This document shows, piece by piece, positions 55,599-64,000 of a stretch of 64,000 bases of DNA (position 1 is the first letter of the stretch; every line of letters starts with the position of its first letter). A program made the translations under genes and the position numbers. This stretch comes from Hydrogenophilus thiooxidans (GTDB taxonomy: Bacteria > Pseudomonadota > Gammaproteobacteria > Burkholderiales > Rhodocyclaceae): the NCBI RefSeq assembly GCF_019049855.1, contig NZ_JAHLSY010000004.1:1-64000 (forward strand), read 5' to 3'. Below the pieces are notes generated by a model. That model made no database searches. It was given only the letters and a program-made list of their open reading frames with translations, and had not been told where the DNA came from.

Positions 55599-57392
55599 AT
55601 GAACGTCGAAACGTATACGTTTGATGCCGTGATCGTCGGCGCGGGTGGCGCGGGGCTTCGTGCGGCGTTGCAACTGGCCGAAGCGGGGTTGCGCACCGCG
55701 GTGCTGACCAAAGTCTTTCCCACTCGTTCCCATACGGTTGCCGCGCAAGGGGGGGTTGCGGCTTCGCTCGGAAACTCCACTCCTGACCACTGGCACTGGC
55801 ACATGTACGATACCGTGAAGGGGTCCGACTGGCTCGGCGACCAGGACGCGATCGAATTCATGTGCCGCAAGGCAAACGAAGTCGTGATCGAACTCGAGCA
55901 CTACGGGATGCCGTTCGACCGCACCGACGAAGGGAAGATCTACCAGCGGCCGTTCGGGGGCCATTCGATGAATTACGGCGAAGCGCCGGTGATGCGCTCC
56001 TGCGCTGCGGCAGACCGCACCGGCCATGCGATGTTGCATGCGCTTTATCAGCGCAACGTGCGCGCGCGTACCCAGTTCTTCGTCGAATGGATGGCGCTCG
56101 ATCTCATCCGTGACCAGGATGGCGATGTGCTGGGCGTCACCGCGATGGAGATGGAGACCGGCAAAGTCGCGATCTTCCACGCGAAAGCGACCATTTTCGC
56201 GACCGGCGGCGCGGGACGGATCTACTACTCTTCGACCAACGCGTTCATCAACACGGGTGACGGGTTGGGCATGGCCGCGCGTGCGGGAATTCCGCTCGAA
56301 GACATGGAATTCTGGCAGTTCCACCCCACTGGTGTCGCGGGTGCAGGCGTGCTCATCACCGAAGGGGTGCGGGGGGAAGGTGGCATCCTGCGCAACTGCA
56401 ACGGCGAGCGGTTCATGGAGCGCTACGCGCCGAACCTCAAGGATCTGGCAAGCCGCGACGTCGTCTCGCGCGCGATGGTGACCGAGATCAACGAAGGGCG
56501 TGGCTGCGGTCCGAACAAAGACTACGTGCTCTTGGACATCACCCATCTGCCGCCGGAAACGATCCTGAAACGGCTGCCGGGGATTCGCGAGATCGCGATT
56601 CAATTCGCTGGGGTCGACCCGATCAACGAACCGATCCCGGTGGTGCCGACCGTGCACTACCAGATGGGCGGCATCCCCACCAACTACAAGGGGCAAGTGG
56701 TGGTGCCAAAAGGGGATGACCTCGAGGTGCCGGTGGTCGGCTTCTACGCCGCAGGGGAGTGCGCGTGCGCTTCCGTCCACGGCGCGAACCGCCTTGGCAC
56801 CAACTCGCTCCTGGACCTCCTGGTCTTCGGCAAAGCGTCGGGTGAGACCGTGATCGAAGACATCCAAAGCGGCAACCTGCGTCTGAAGCCGTTGCCGAAA
56901 GATGCGGCCGATCTGTCGCTTGCGCGGATCAATCGCCTCAACACCGCAACGAGCGGCGAGACAGTGGCCGACGTGTTGCTCGACATGCAGCGGACGATGC
57001 AAAAGCATGCGGGCGTTTTCCGTTTCGCGCACCTCCTCAAGGAGGGGGTGGCGCGCATCCTGCAGGTCGAGGAACGGGTCAAGCACACCTTCATCAACGA
57101 CAAGTCGATGGTGTGGAACACCGCGCGCATCGAGGCGCTCGAGCTCGAAAACATGATCGAGGTCGCGAAAGCGACGATGATTTCGGCCGAGGCGCGCAAA
57201 GAGTCGCGTGGCGCGCATGTGCGCGACGACTGCCCCGATACGCCGGAATTTCCGAACGGCCGCAACGACAAAGAGTGGCTCAAGCACACGCTGTGGTATC
57301 GCGAAGGGAATCGTTTGACTTACAAACCGGTGCATCTCAAGCCGTTGCACCCCGATACCCAGCCGATTGCGCTCGCGAAACGCACCTACTGA
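55599..57392 (+). CDS. sdhA: Succinate dehydrogenase flavoprotein subunit
   Basis: 597 residues. FAD motif VIVGAGGAGLRAALQL and His45 in RSHTVAAQGG, the covalent FAD site, are both present. HPTGVAGAGVLITEG and the C-terminal GECACASVHGANRLG are standard. It oxidises succinate to fumarate and passes electrons to SdhB. Confidence 0.96.
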   Translation: MNVETYTFDAVIVGAGGAGLRAALQLAEAGLRTAVLTKVFPTRSHTVAAQGGVAASLGNSTPDHWHWHMYDTVKGSDWLGDQDAIEFMCRKANEVVIELEHYGMPFDRTDEGKIYQRPFGGHSMNYGEAPVMRSCAAADRTGHAMLHALYQRNVRARTQFFVEWMALDLIRDQDGDVLGVTAMEMETGKVAIFHAKATIFATGGAGRIYYSSTNAFINTGDGLGMAARAGIPLEDMEFWQFHPTGVAGAGVLITEGVRGEGGILRNCNGERFMERYAPNLKDLASRDVVSRAMVTEINEGRGCGPNKDYVLLDITHLPPETILKRLPGIREIAIQFAGVDPINEPIPVVPTVHYQMGGIPTNYKGQVVVPKGDDLEVPVVGFYAAGECACASVHGANRLGTNSLLDLLVFGKASGETVIEDIQSGNLRLKPLPKDAADLSLARINRLNTATSGETVADVLLDMQRTMQKHAGVFRFAHLLKEGVARILQVEERVKHTFINDKSMVWNTARIEALELENMIEVAKATMISAEARKESRGAHVRDDCPDTPEFPNGRNDKEWLKHTLWYREGNRLTYKPVHLKPLHPDTQPIALAKRTY

Positions 57393-57411
57393 TTGCGAAG
57401 GAGCCTTAGCC

Positions 57412-58122
57412 ATGACCAACCGTGTGGTCCATTTCCGCATCTATCGCTACGACCCGGACAAGGACGAAAAACCGTACATGCAGGAGATCTCGGTCGAAAT
57501 CGAACCGACCGACAAAAAACTCCTGCAAGCGCTGGTGAAAGTGAAAGCCAAAGACGATTCGCTGGCGTTTCGCCGCTCCTGCCGCGAAGGGGTCTGCGGG
57601 TCGGACGCGATGAACATCAATGGCAAGAATGGCTTGGCGTGTCTCACGGACCTCGATTCGCTCGAACAGCCGATCGTCCTGCGTCCGCTGCCTGGTTTGC
57701 CGGTGATCCGCGACCTCATCGTCGACATGACGCAGTTCTTCAAGCAGTATCACTCGATTACACCGTACCTCATCAACAACGATCCGCCACCCGAGCGCGA
57801 ACGGTTGCAGTCGCCGCAGGATCGCGAAGAGTTGAACGGCTTGTACGAGTGCATCCTCTGCGCGTGTTGTTCGACTTCGTGCCCGTCGTTCTGGTGGAAC
57901 CCGGACAAATTCGTCGGGCCGGCAGGGTTACTCGCGGCATACCGCTTCATCGCCGATACCCGCGACCAGGCAACCAACGAGCGGCTGGACAATTTGAACG
58001 ATCCGTATCGGTTGTTCCGCTGCCACACGATCATGAACTGTGTCGATGTCTGTCCGAAACACCTCAATCCGACGAAGGCGATCGGCAAGATCAAAGACCT
58101 GATGGTCTCGCGGATGGTGTGA
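57412..58122 (+). CDS. sdhB: Succinate dehydrogenase iron-sulfur subunit
   Basis: 236 residues. Cysteines for the [2Fe-2S] cluster lie in SCREGVCGSDAMNI; those for the [4Fe-4S] and [3Fe-4S] clusters in CILCACCSTSCPSFWW and CVDVCPKHLNP. It passes electrons from FAD to quinone. Good ribosome-binding site (AAGGAG) before ATG 57412. Followed by sdhE. Confidence 0.96.
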   Translation: MTNRVVHFRIYRYDPDKDEKPYMQEISVEIEPTDKKLLQALVKVKAKDDSLAFRRSCREGVCGSDAMNINGKNGLACLTDLDSLEQPIVLRPLPGLPVIRDLIVDMTQFFKQYHSITPYLINNDPPPERERLQSPQDREELNGLYECILCACCSTSCPSFWWNPDKFVGPAGLLAAYRFIADTRDQATNERLDNLNDPYRLFRCHTIMNCVDVCPKHLNPTKAIGKIKDLMVSRMV

Positions 58123-58132
58123 GGTGCCGGCG

Positions 58133-58417
58133 ATGGAGAAAGGGCGAATTCGATGGCGGTGCCGCAGGGCGTTGCTCGAGCTCGACCTCGTTTTTCGCCC
58201 CTTTCTTGCCGAAGGCTTCGACCAGCTGAGCGATGCCGAGTTGGCGGCGCTGGTCGAAATGCTCGCGCTCGAAGACCACGACCTCTGGCCGATGGTCCAT
58301 GGCACCAAACCCGCGCCGCGTAGCGATTGGCAAGCGCTGATCGCGAAGATTCAGGCGGCACATCGTCGCCAAACGCAGGAGCTCCTGGGGACACCAGGGG
58401 GTGAGACAAACGCATAA
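58133..58417 (+). CDS. sdhE: SdhE-family flavin assembly factor with altered RGxxE motif
   Basis: 94 residues from ATG 58133. SdhE attaches FAD to SdhA. The conserved helix normally reads RRGxxELD, but here reads CRRALLELD: the glycine of RGxxE is alanine (codons AGG GCG). The rest of the family pattern (FRPFLAEGFDQLSDAEL, EDHDLWP) is present. The position between sdhB and gltA is classical. GTG 58124 is a possible start, but GAGGTG favours ATG 58133. Confidence 0.88.
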   Translation: MEKGRIRWRCRRALLELDLVFRPFLAEGFDQLSDAELAALVEMLALEDHDLWPMVHGTKPAPRSDWQALIAKIQAAHRRQTQELLGTPGGETNA

Positions 58418-58431
58418 AGGAGTGAAGTATC

Positions 58432-59724
58432 ATGACGCAACAACGCACCGCAACGGTGACCATCGACGGTAAAAGCTACGAGTTCCCGATCATGACCCCG
58501 ACCTACGGGAACGAAGTGATCGATATTCGTAAGCTCGGGTCCGAAGCGAAAGTGTTCACCTATGACCCGGGGTTCCTCTCGACCGCGAGCTGTCGCTCGA
58601 CCATCACCTATATCGACGGAGAAAAGGGTGAGTTGCTCTACCGCGGTTACCCGATCGAACAGTTGGCCGAACAGTGCTCGTTCCTGGAAGTCGCCTATCT
58701 CCTGAAGAAAGGGGAGCTGCCGAAGGCTGACGAACTCGCGAAATTCGAGCGCGACGTGATGCAGCACACGATGCTGCACGACCAGATGAACCACTTCTTC
58801 CGGGGCTTCCGGCGCGATGCCCACCCGATGGCCGTGATGGTCGGTGTCGTAGGGGCGCTTTCGGCGTTCTATCACGACGTGATGGACTTCTCCGATCAAG
58901 AGCACCGCGATCTTTCGTTCATCCGTCTGATCGCGAAGATGCCGACGATCGTCGCGATGGCCTACAAATACAACATCGGCCATCCCTTCATGTACCCGCG
59001 CAACGACCTCGGCTATACCGCGAACTTCCTCCACATGATGTTCGGCACGCCGTGTGAGCGGTACGAGCCGAATCCGGTGCTGGTGCGCGCGATGGACGTG
59101 ATCTTCACGCTGCACGCCGACCACGAGCAGAACGCATCGACCTCGACGGTGCGCCTTGCGGGCTCCTCCGGCGCGAACCCCTTTGCGTGTATCTCGGCAG
59201 GGATCGCCTGCCTGTGGGGGCCGGCGCATGGCGGGGCGAACGAAGCGTGCTTGCGCATGCTCGAAGAGATCGGCGACGTCTCGCGCGTCGGCGAATACAT
59301 CAAACGTGCGAAAGACAAGAACGATCCGTTCAAGCTCATGGGCTTCGGGCACCGCGTCTACAAGAACTACGATCCGCGCGCGAAGCTGATGCGCAAGATC
59401 TGCCACGAAGTTTTGGGCGAACTGGGGCTCGAAAACGACCGGCTCTTCAAATTGGCGATGGCGCTCGAGAAAATCGCGCTCGAGGACGAATACTTCGTCG
59501 AGAAGAAACTCTACCCCAACGTCGATTTTTACTCTGGGATCGTGCAGCGTGCGATCGGTATCCCCACTTCGATGTTTACCTGCATCTTCGCGCTCGCGCG
59601 TGCGGTGGGTTGGTATGTGCAGTGGGAAGAGATGATCACCGACCCCGAATACAAGATCGGACGTCCGCGGCAGCTCTACGTCGGTTCGCCGCGCCGCGAC
59701 GTCGTTCCGATGAGTGAGCGGTGA
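58432..59724 (+). CDS. gltA: Citrate synthase
   Basis: 430 residues, type I/II bacterial length. Catalytic residues are in [11 protein letters not shown] and [14 protein letters not shown] (His near 307) with the Asp in the C-terminal part. It condenses acetyl-CoA with oxaloacetate. ATG 58432 is preceded by AAAGGAG. Followed by a hairpin before sucA. Confidence 0.96.
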   Translation: MTQQRTATVTIDGKSYEFPIMTPTYGNEVIDIRKLGSEAKVFTYDPGFLSTASCRSTITYIDGEKGELLYRGYPIEQLAEQCSFLEVAYLLKKGELPKADELAKFERDVMQHTMLHDQMNHFFRGFRRDAHPMAVMVGVVGALSAFYHDVMDFSDQEHRDLSFIRLIAKMPTIVAMAYKYNIGHPFMYPRNDLGYTANFLHMMFGTPCERYEPNPVLVRAMDVIFTLHADHEQNASTSTVRLAGSSGANPFACISAGIACLWGPAHGGANEACLRMLEEIGDVSRVGEYIKRAKDKNDPFKLMGFGHRVYKNYDPRAKLMRKICHEVLGELGLENDRLFKLAMALEKIALEDEYFVEKKLYPNVDFYSGIVQRAIGIPTSMFTCIFALARAVGWYVQWEEMITDPEYKIGRPRQLYVGSPRRDVVPMSER

Positions 59725-59767
59725 TGCCAGACGAACCCAGGAGAAGAACGCCGTTTGACGGTTGACG

Positions 59768-59806
59768 ACAAGGCGCCGCCCGCTGGGGGGCGCCTTGTGC
59801 CTTTTG
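59768..59806 (+). terminator. Hairpin terminator after gltA
   Basis: A 10-base perfect stem (ACAAGGCGCC / GGCGCCTTGT) is followed by GCCTTTTG. The T-run is short, so it may attenuate rather than stop transcription into sucA. Confidence 0.55.
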
Positions 59807-59825
59807 TGTAACCAGGGAAGTGACG
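59804..59825 (+). promoter_or_regulatory. Leader element shared with sdhC
   Basis: TTGTGTAACCAGGGAAGTG followed by ACG differs at two positions from the element before sdhC. It begins in the hairpin's T-run and ends 18 bases before sucA ATG 59844. Confidence 0.5.
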
Positions 59826-59843
59826 CAACGAGAGAGACCTGCC

Positions 59844-62675
59844 ATGTATCGTGATTTTTTGGCGAACTCCGCCCTTTTTGGCAGCAACGCCCCGTTCGTG
59901 GAAGCGCTCTACGAACATTTCCTCGCCGACCCGATGTCGGTTCCGGAAACGTGGCGCGCCTATTTCGAACAGATTCGTGCCCAAGGACCGCAAGTGGAAG
60001 AGCGGCCCCATTCGCCGATCGTCGCCGCGTTCGAGCAGCTCGGGCGGATGGGCCCGGTCCGCTTCGTCAAAACGGGCTCGGATGATGGGCAGTACCAGGT
60101 GGCGACGCTGCAGCTCATCAACGCCCACCGCTTCATGGGGCACCGCATCGCCGATCTCGACCCGCTGAAGCGCTTCGAAAAACCGGCGGTTGCCGAGCTC
60201 GAACCTTCGACCTATGGCTTTACCGAAGCGGACCTCAACCGCGAATTCAACGTCGGTTCGTTCCAGGGGTTGGGGAAACAGACCGGGACGCTGCGTGAGA
60301 TCCTCGACGCGCTGCGGCAAACCTACTGCAGCACCATCGGCGTCGAATATATGTACCTCACCAGCACCGCGGAAAAGCGGTGGCTGCAGGCGCGTATGGA
60401 GCCGATCCGCAACCGGCCGAAGTTCGACGCCGACCAGAAGAAGCGGATCTTGGAGCGGTTGACCGCGGCAGAGACCTTGGAGCGTTACCTCCACACCCGT
60501 TATGTCGGTCAGAAACGGTTCTCCCTCGAAGGGGGCGAATCGGCGATCGTCGCGCTCGACGAAGCCATTCGTACTGCCGGGCGGAACGGGGCGCAAGAGA
60601 TCGTGATCGGGATGGCCCACCGGGGGCGGCTCAACGTACTCGTCAATGTGCTCGGGAAGTCTCCAAAAATGCTCTTCGACGAGTTCGAAGGGAAGAAGGC
60701 CTCCGACCTCTCATCGGGTGACGTCAAATACCACATGGGTTTTTCGAGCGACGTCTTGACCCCGGGTGGTCCGGTCCATCTCTCGTTGGCGTTCAACCCG
60801 TCACACCTCGAAATCGTGAACCCTGTGGTCTTGGGGTCGGTCTATGCGCGGCAAGTGCGGCGTGGCACTCCGACTGCGAAAGACGAAGTGTTGCCGATCC
60901 TCATCCATGGAGACGCTGCGGTTGCGGGGCAGGGGGTCAACCAAGAGGTGCTCAACTTCTCGCAAACGCGGGGTTATGGCGTGGGTGGCACGGTCCATAT
61001 CGTGATCAACAACCAGATCGGGTTTACCACCTCGGACCCACGCGATTTGCGATCGACCACCTACTGCACCGACGTCTTCAAGATGGTCGAAGCGCCGATC
61101 TTCCACGTCAATGGCGACGACCCGGAAGCGGTAGCGTTCGTCACGCAGCTTGCGCTCGAATTCCGCAAGGAGTTCAAGAAAGATGTCGTGATCGACATCG
61201 TCTGCTTCCGGAAACTCGGTCACAACGAGCAGGATGAACCGGCGGTGACGCAACCGCTGATGTACCGCAAGGTACGGCAGCATCCGGGTACACGCGCACG
61301 CTATGCCGAAAAACTGGTGCAAGAGGGGGTGATTCCGCAAGACGAACCCGACGCGTTCATCGCCCGCTATCGCGACGCACTCGATCGTGGTGAATTGTTG
61401 TATAACCCAGTGGTCAATAACGTCGTGCGCAAACACGCGGTCGATTGGACGCCGTTCCTTGGTCAGCCCTATACCGACGAGTGCGACACCGCAATCCCCG
61501 TTTCCGAAGTCGAACGTCTTGCGGAACGACTGACGGCCATTCCTGAAGGGTTTGCACTCCACCCGCGGGTGCAGAAGATCATCGAAGACCGCAAAGCGAT
61601 GGGGCGCGGCGAAATTCCGGCCGACTGGGGGTTTGGGGAAAACCTGGCGTATGCGTCGCTCGTCGCGCAAGGATTTGGCATTCGCCTCTCCGGGGAAGAC
61701 GTGGGGCGCGGCACTTTCTTCCACCGCCATGCGGTGTTGCACGACCAGAATCGCGAGCGCTGGGACGCCGGTACCTATGTGCCGCTGCAGAATATCCAGG
61801 AGGGGCAAGGGCCGTTTTACGTGTTCGATTCCACCCTCTCGGAAGAAGGGACGCTCGGTTTCGATTACGGCTATTCGCTCACCGAACCGAACCAACTGAC
61901 GATCTGGGAAGCGCAGTTCGGGGATTTCGCCAACGGCGCGCAGGTCGTGATCGACCAGTTCATCTCTTCGGCCGAATCGAAGTGGGGACGACTGAGCGGC
62001 ATCACCCTGTTGTTGCCACACGGCTACGAAGGGCAGGGGCCGGAGCACTCCTCGGCGCGCATCGAGCGCTACCTCCAGCTTTCGGCCGAGCTCAACTGGC
62101 AGGTGTGCCAACCCACCACCGCAGCGCAAATCTTCCATCTGCTGCGTCGGCAGATGCTGCGCCGGCTCCGCAAACCGTTGGTCGTTTTCACGCCGAAGTC
62201 GCTATTGCGCTTGAAAGAAGCGGCGTCGCCGCGTGAGGCCTTCACCCAAGGGGGCTTTCAGACGGTGATCGGCGAGGTCGAAGACCTCAATCCGAAGAAG
62301 GTGAAACGGGTACTCTTCTGTTCGGGTAAGGTCTATTACGAACTCGCCGCGTATCGCCGAGAGAAAGGGGTCGAGGACGTCGCGATCATTCGGCTCGAGC
62401 AGTTCTATCCCTTCCCGGCGAAAGCGCTCGAGGCGGCGCTCGCGCCCTTTACCCAGTTGAAAGAGTACGTCTGGGTGCAAGAGGAGCCCCGCAACCAGGG
62501 CGCATGGTACTGGCTGCTGTCGCGTCAGCATCTCGACAACATGCTCGGGAAAGGCAAGCGGCTGCTCCTCGTGGCACGGCCGGCTTCGTCGTCGCCCGCG
62601 GTCGGGTACCTCGCCAAACACGTCCAGCAACAGAAAGCCCTCATCGAAAACGCCTTTGGACCCATCGACGCCTAA
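59844..62675 (+). CDS. sucA: 2-oxoglutarate dehydrogenase E1 component
   Basis: 943 residues from ATG 59844, close to E. coli SucA. The N-terminal YRDFLANSALFGSNAPFVE, the core GMAHRGRLNVLVNVLGK, HGDAAVAGQGV and NNQIGFTTSDP (ThDP/Mg) are all family features. It decarboxylates 2-oxoglutarate and loads succinyl onto SucB. GTG 59820 is an alternative start, in the shared leader element. Confidence 0.95.
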   Translation: MYRDFLANSALFGSNAPFVEALYEHFLADPMSVPETWRAYFEQIRAQGPQVEERPHSPIVAAFEQLGRMGPVRFVKTGSDDGQYQVATLQLINAHRFMGHRIADLDPLKRFEKPAVAELEPSTYGFTEADLNREFNVGSFQGLGKQTGTLREILDALRQTYCSTIGVEYMYLTSTAEKRWLQARMEPIRNRPKFDADQKKRILERLTAAETLERYLHTRYVGQKRFSLEGGESAIVALDEAIRTAGRNGAQEIVIGMAHRGRLNVLVNVLGKSPKMLFDEFEGKKASDLSSGDVKYHMGFSSDVLTPGGPVHLSLAFNPSHLEIVNPVVLGSVYARQVRRGTPTAKDEVLPILIHGDAAVAGQGVNQEVLNFSQTRGYGVGGTVHIVINNQIGFTTSDPRDLRSTTYCTDVFKMVEAPIFHVNGDDPEAVAFVTQLALEFRKEFKKDVVIDIVCFRKLGHNEQDEPAVTQPLMYRKVRQHPGTRARYAEKLVQEGVIPQDEPDAFIARYRDALDRGELLYNPVVNNVVRKHAVDWTPFLGQPYTDECDTAIPVSEVERLAERLTAIPEGFALHPRVQKIIEDRKAMGRGEIPADWGFGENLAYASLVAQGFGIRLSGEDVGRGTFFHRHAVLHDQNRERWDAGTYVPLQNIQEGQGPFYVFDSTLSEEGTLGFDYGYSLTEPNQLTIWEAQFGDFANGAQVVIDQFISSAESKWGRLSGITLLLPHGYEGQGPEHSSARIERYLQLSAELNWQVCQPTTAAQIFHLLRRQMLRRLRKPLVVFTPKSLLRLKEAASPREAFTQGGFQTVIGEVEDLNPKKVKRVLFCSGKVYYELAAYRREKGVEDVAIIRLEQFYPFPAKALEAALAPFTQLKEYVWVQEEPRNQGAWYWLLSRQHLDNMLGKGKRLLLVARPASSSPAVGYLAKHVQQQKALIENAFGPIDA

Positions 62676-62693
62676 TAAAAGAGGAGAGTCACC

Positions 62694-63938
62694 ATGTTGA
62701 TCGAAGTGAAAGTTCCGCAATTGTCCGAATCGGTTTCTGAAGCCTCGCTGGTCACCTGGCACAAGAAGGAGGGGGAAGCGGTCAAGCGCGACGAAAACCT
62801 GGTCGATATCGAAACCGACAAAGTGGTGCTCGAAACGCCAGCACCTGCTGATGGCGTGCTGGTGCGCATCATCAAAAAAGATGGTGAGGCGGTGACCTCG
62901 GGTGAAGTGATTGCCGAAATCGACACCGAAGCCCAAGCGGCAGCCACCACCGACGCCGTTTCGGCTGAGCCCGCAGCAGCACCCGCTGCGGCGCCTGCTC
63001 CATCAGTACCGGCGGCCGAGCCTGCGGCAGCTGCGCCTGCTGCCGCTGCGCCTGCTGCCGCGGGTGTTGCCAGTCCCGCCGCGCGCAAGATCCTCGAAGA
63101 GAAGGGGCTCTCGGCGACCGACGTGACCGGAACGGGCCGTGGGGGGCGTGTCACCAAAGAGGACGCGCTTCAAGCTGCGCCGAAGGCAGCAGCGGCGGCG
63201 CCTGTAGCGGCGCCGGTCGCGGCGATGCCGGCGGGCGAGCGTCCTGAGCAGCGGGTTCCGATGACCAAAATCCGCAAGCGGATCGCGGAGCGCTTGCTGC
63301 AGTCGAAGCAAGAGACCGCGATGCTCACCACCTTCAACGAAGTGAACATGTTGCCGGTGATCGAACTGCGCAAGAAGTACGGTGAGCAGTTCGAGAAAGA
63401 GTACGGCGTGCGGCTGGGTTTCATGAGCTTCTTCGTGAAAGCGGCGTGCGCAGCGCTCAAAAAATTCCCGATCCTCAACGCGTCGGTCGACGGCGACGAC
63501 ATCATCTACCACGGTTATATCGACATCGGTATCGCGGTGGGGTCGCCACGCGGATTGGTCGTGCCGATTCTCCGTGACGCGGATCAAATGAGTTTTGCCG
63601 AAATCGAAAAGAAAATCGCCGAATTCGGGCAACGGGCGAAAGATGGACGGCTCACCGTGGAAGAGCTCACCGGCGGTACCTTCTCGATCTCCAACGGGGG
63701 GGTTTTCGGTTCGATGCTCTCGACGCCGATCATCAACCCGCCGCAGTCGGCGATCCTGGGGATTCACGCCACCAAGGATCGCCCAGTGGTCGAGAACGGT
63801 CAGATCGTGATTCGCCCGATCAACTACTTGGCGCTTTCGTATGACCACCGCATCATCGACGGGCGCGAAGCCGTACTCGGGCTCAGAACCATCAAAGAGG
63901 CGCTGGAAGATCCAGCACGCCTCCTTCTCAACCTCTAA
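62694..63938 (+). CDS. sucB: 2-oxoglutarate dehydrogenase E2 component (dihydrolipoyl succinyltransferase)
   Basis: 414 residues. One lipoyl domain with the lipoyl-lysine in ETDKVVLE, an Ala/Pro-rich linker of about 60 residues, the E1/E3-binding domain near 128-160, and a catalytic domain ending in [16 protein letters not shown]. It transfers the succinyl group to CoA. RBS GAGGAG before ATG 62694, 18 bases after sucA. Confidence 0.95.
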   Translation: MLIEVKVPQLSESVSEASLVTWHKKEGEAVKRDENLVDIETDKVVLETPAPADGVLVRIIKKDGEAVTSGEVIAEIDTEAQAAATTDAVSAEPAAAPAAAPAPSVPAAEPAAAAPAAAAPAAAGVASPAARKILEEKGLSATDVTGTGRGGRVTKEDALQAAPKAAAAAPVAAPVAAMPAGERPEQRVPMTKIRKRIAERLLQSKQETAMLTTFNEVNMLPVIELRKKYGEQFEKEYGVRLGFMSFFVKAACAALKKFPILNASVDGDDIIYHGYIDIGIAVGSPRGLVVPILRDADQMSFAEIEKKIAEFGQRAKDGRLTVEELTGGTFSISNGGVFGSMLSTPIINPPQSAILGIHATKDRPVVENGQIVIRPINYLALSYDHRIIDGREAVLGLRTIKEALEDPARLLLNL

Positions 63939-63978
63939 AAGCCAGCGGGGCCAACACCAAGACAGGGAGTGAACAACA

Positions 63979-64000
63979 ATGAGCCAACCATCAGAGCAGT
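63979..64000 (+). CDS. Start of the next gene, probably dihydrolipoyl dehydrogenase (partial)
   Basis: ATG 63979 follows GGGAG by nine bases; the first residues are MSQPSEQ. Too little to identify from sequence. The lpd gene commonly follows sucB in betaproteobacteria; this is an inference from place only. Confidence 0.35.

Overview
The window is a high-GC proteobacterial chromosome segment. Gene content and order point to a betaproteobacterium, most likely of the Hydrogenophilus/Tepidiphilus kind: a birA-coaX fusion, a PP0621-type gene beside a PilS-like kinase, a TorF-type porin with glnK and amtB, and a gntR-sdhCDAB-sdhE-gltA-sucAB cluster. The genus is inferred from overall resemblance, not from any rRNA gene; no rRNA, tRNA or CRISPR array was seen.

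Layout. 0-8 kb: end of an unrecognised gene, a Gx-type membrane protein, an MNT/HEPN pair, an NtrC-type regulator, a beta-hydroxyacid dehydrogenase, a methionine-type aminotransferase, a PP0621-like protein, a PilS-like kinase and MltA. 8-16.6 kb: a DUF815 ATPase, a Nudix-ThiE fusion, a zapD/coaE/SPOR run, a TrpB2-type enzyme, a BirA-CoaX fusion and a class I amidotransferase. 16.6-19.3 kb: a nitrogen-regulated unit (NtrC-type site, sigma-54 promoter, porin, glnK, amtB) lying just behind a remnant of an EAL-domain gene. 19.2-28.9 kb: rapZ, a thioredoxin-like gene, a two-component pair, hemA-prfA-prmC-grxD, a fructosamine-kinase gene and argH.

29.0-40.1 kb is a single six-gene defence operon on the minus strand: hsdM, a SIR2-family gene, a HerA-family ATPase gene, hsdS, a RhuM-Fic gene and hsdR. 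Every neighbouring pair overlaps by 4 to 20 bases. It is visibly less GC-rich than its surroundings, at least in the herA/sir2 part, and is followed by about 860 bases with no convincing gene. A SIR2-HerA abortive-infection module embedded inside a type I restriction-modification operon is the strongest candidate for an unusual system here. hsdS carries two pairs of near-identical internal repeats, and hsdR carries an in-frame 28-base perfect palindrome.

40.9-52.8 kb: a PhaJ-like hydratase, accA, tilS, the ilvI-ilvH-ilvC operon on the minus strand, an RDD membrane protein, pepN, an MltB-type transglycosylase and a CitE-like lyase. 52.9-64 kb: the TCA block with mdh, a divergent GntR regulator carrying a palindromic operator candidate, sdhCDAB, sdhE, gltA, sucA, sucB and the first codons of the next gene (probably lpd). 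Together these enzymes run from 2-oxoglutarate to oxaloacetate and citrate, apart from succinyl-CoA synthetase and fumarase.
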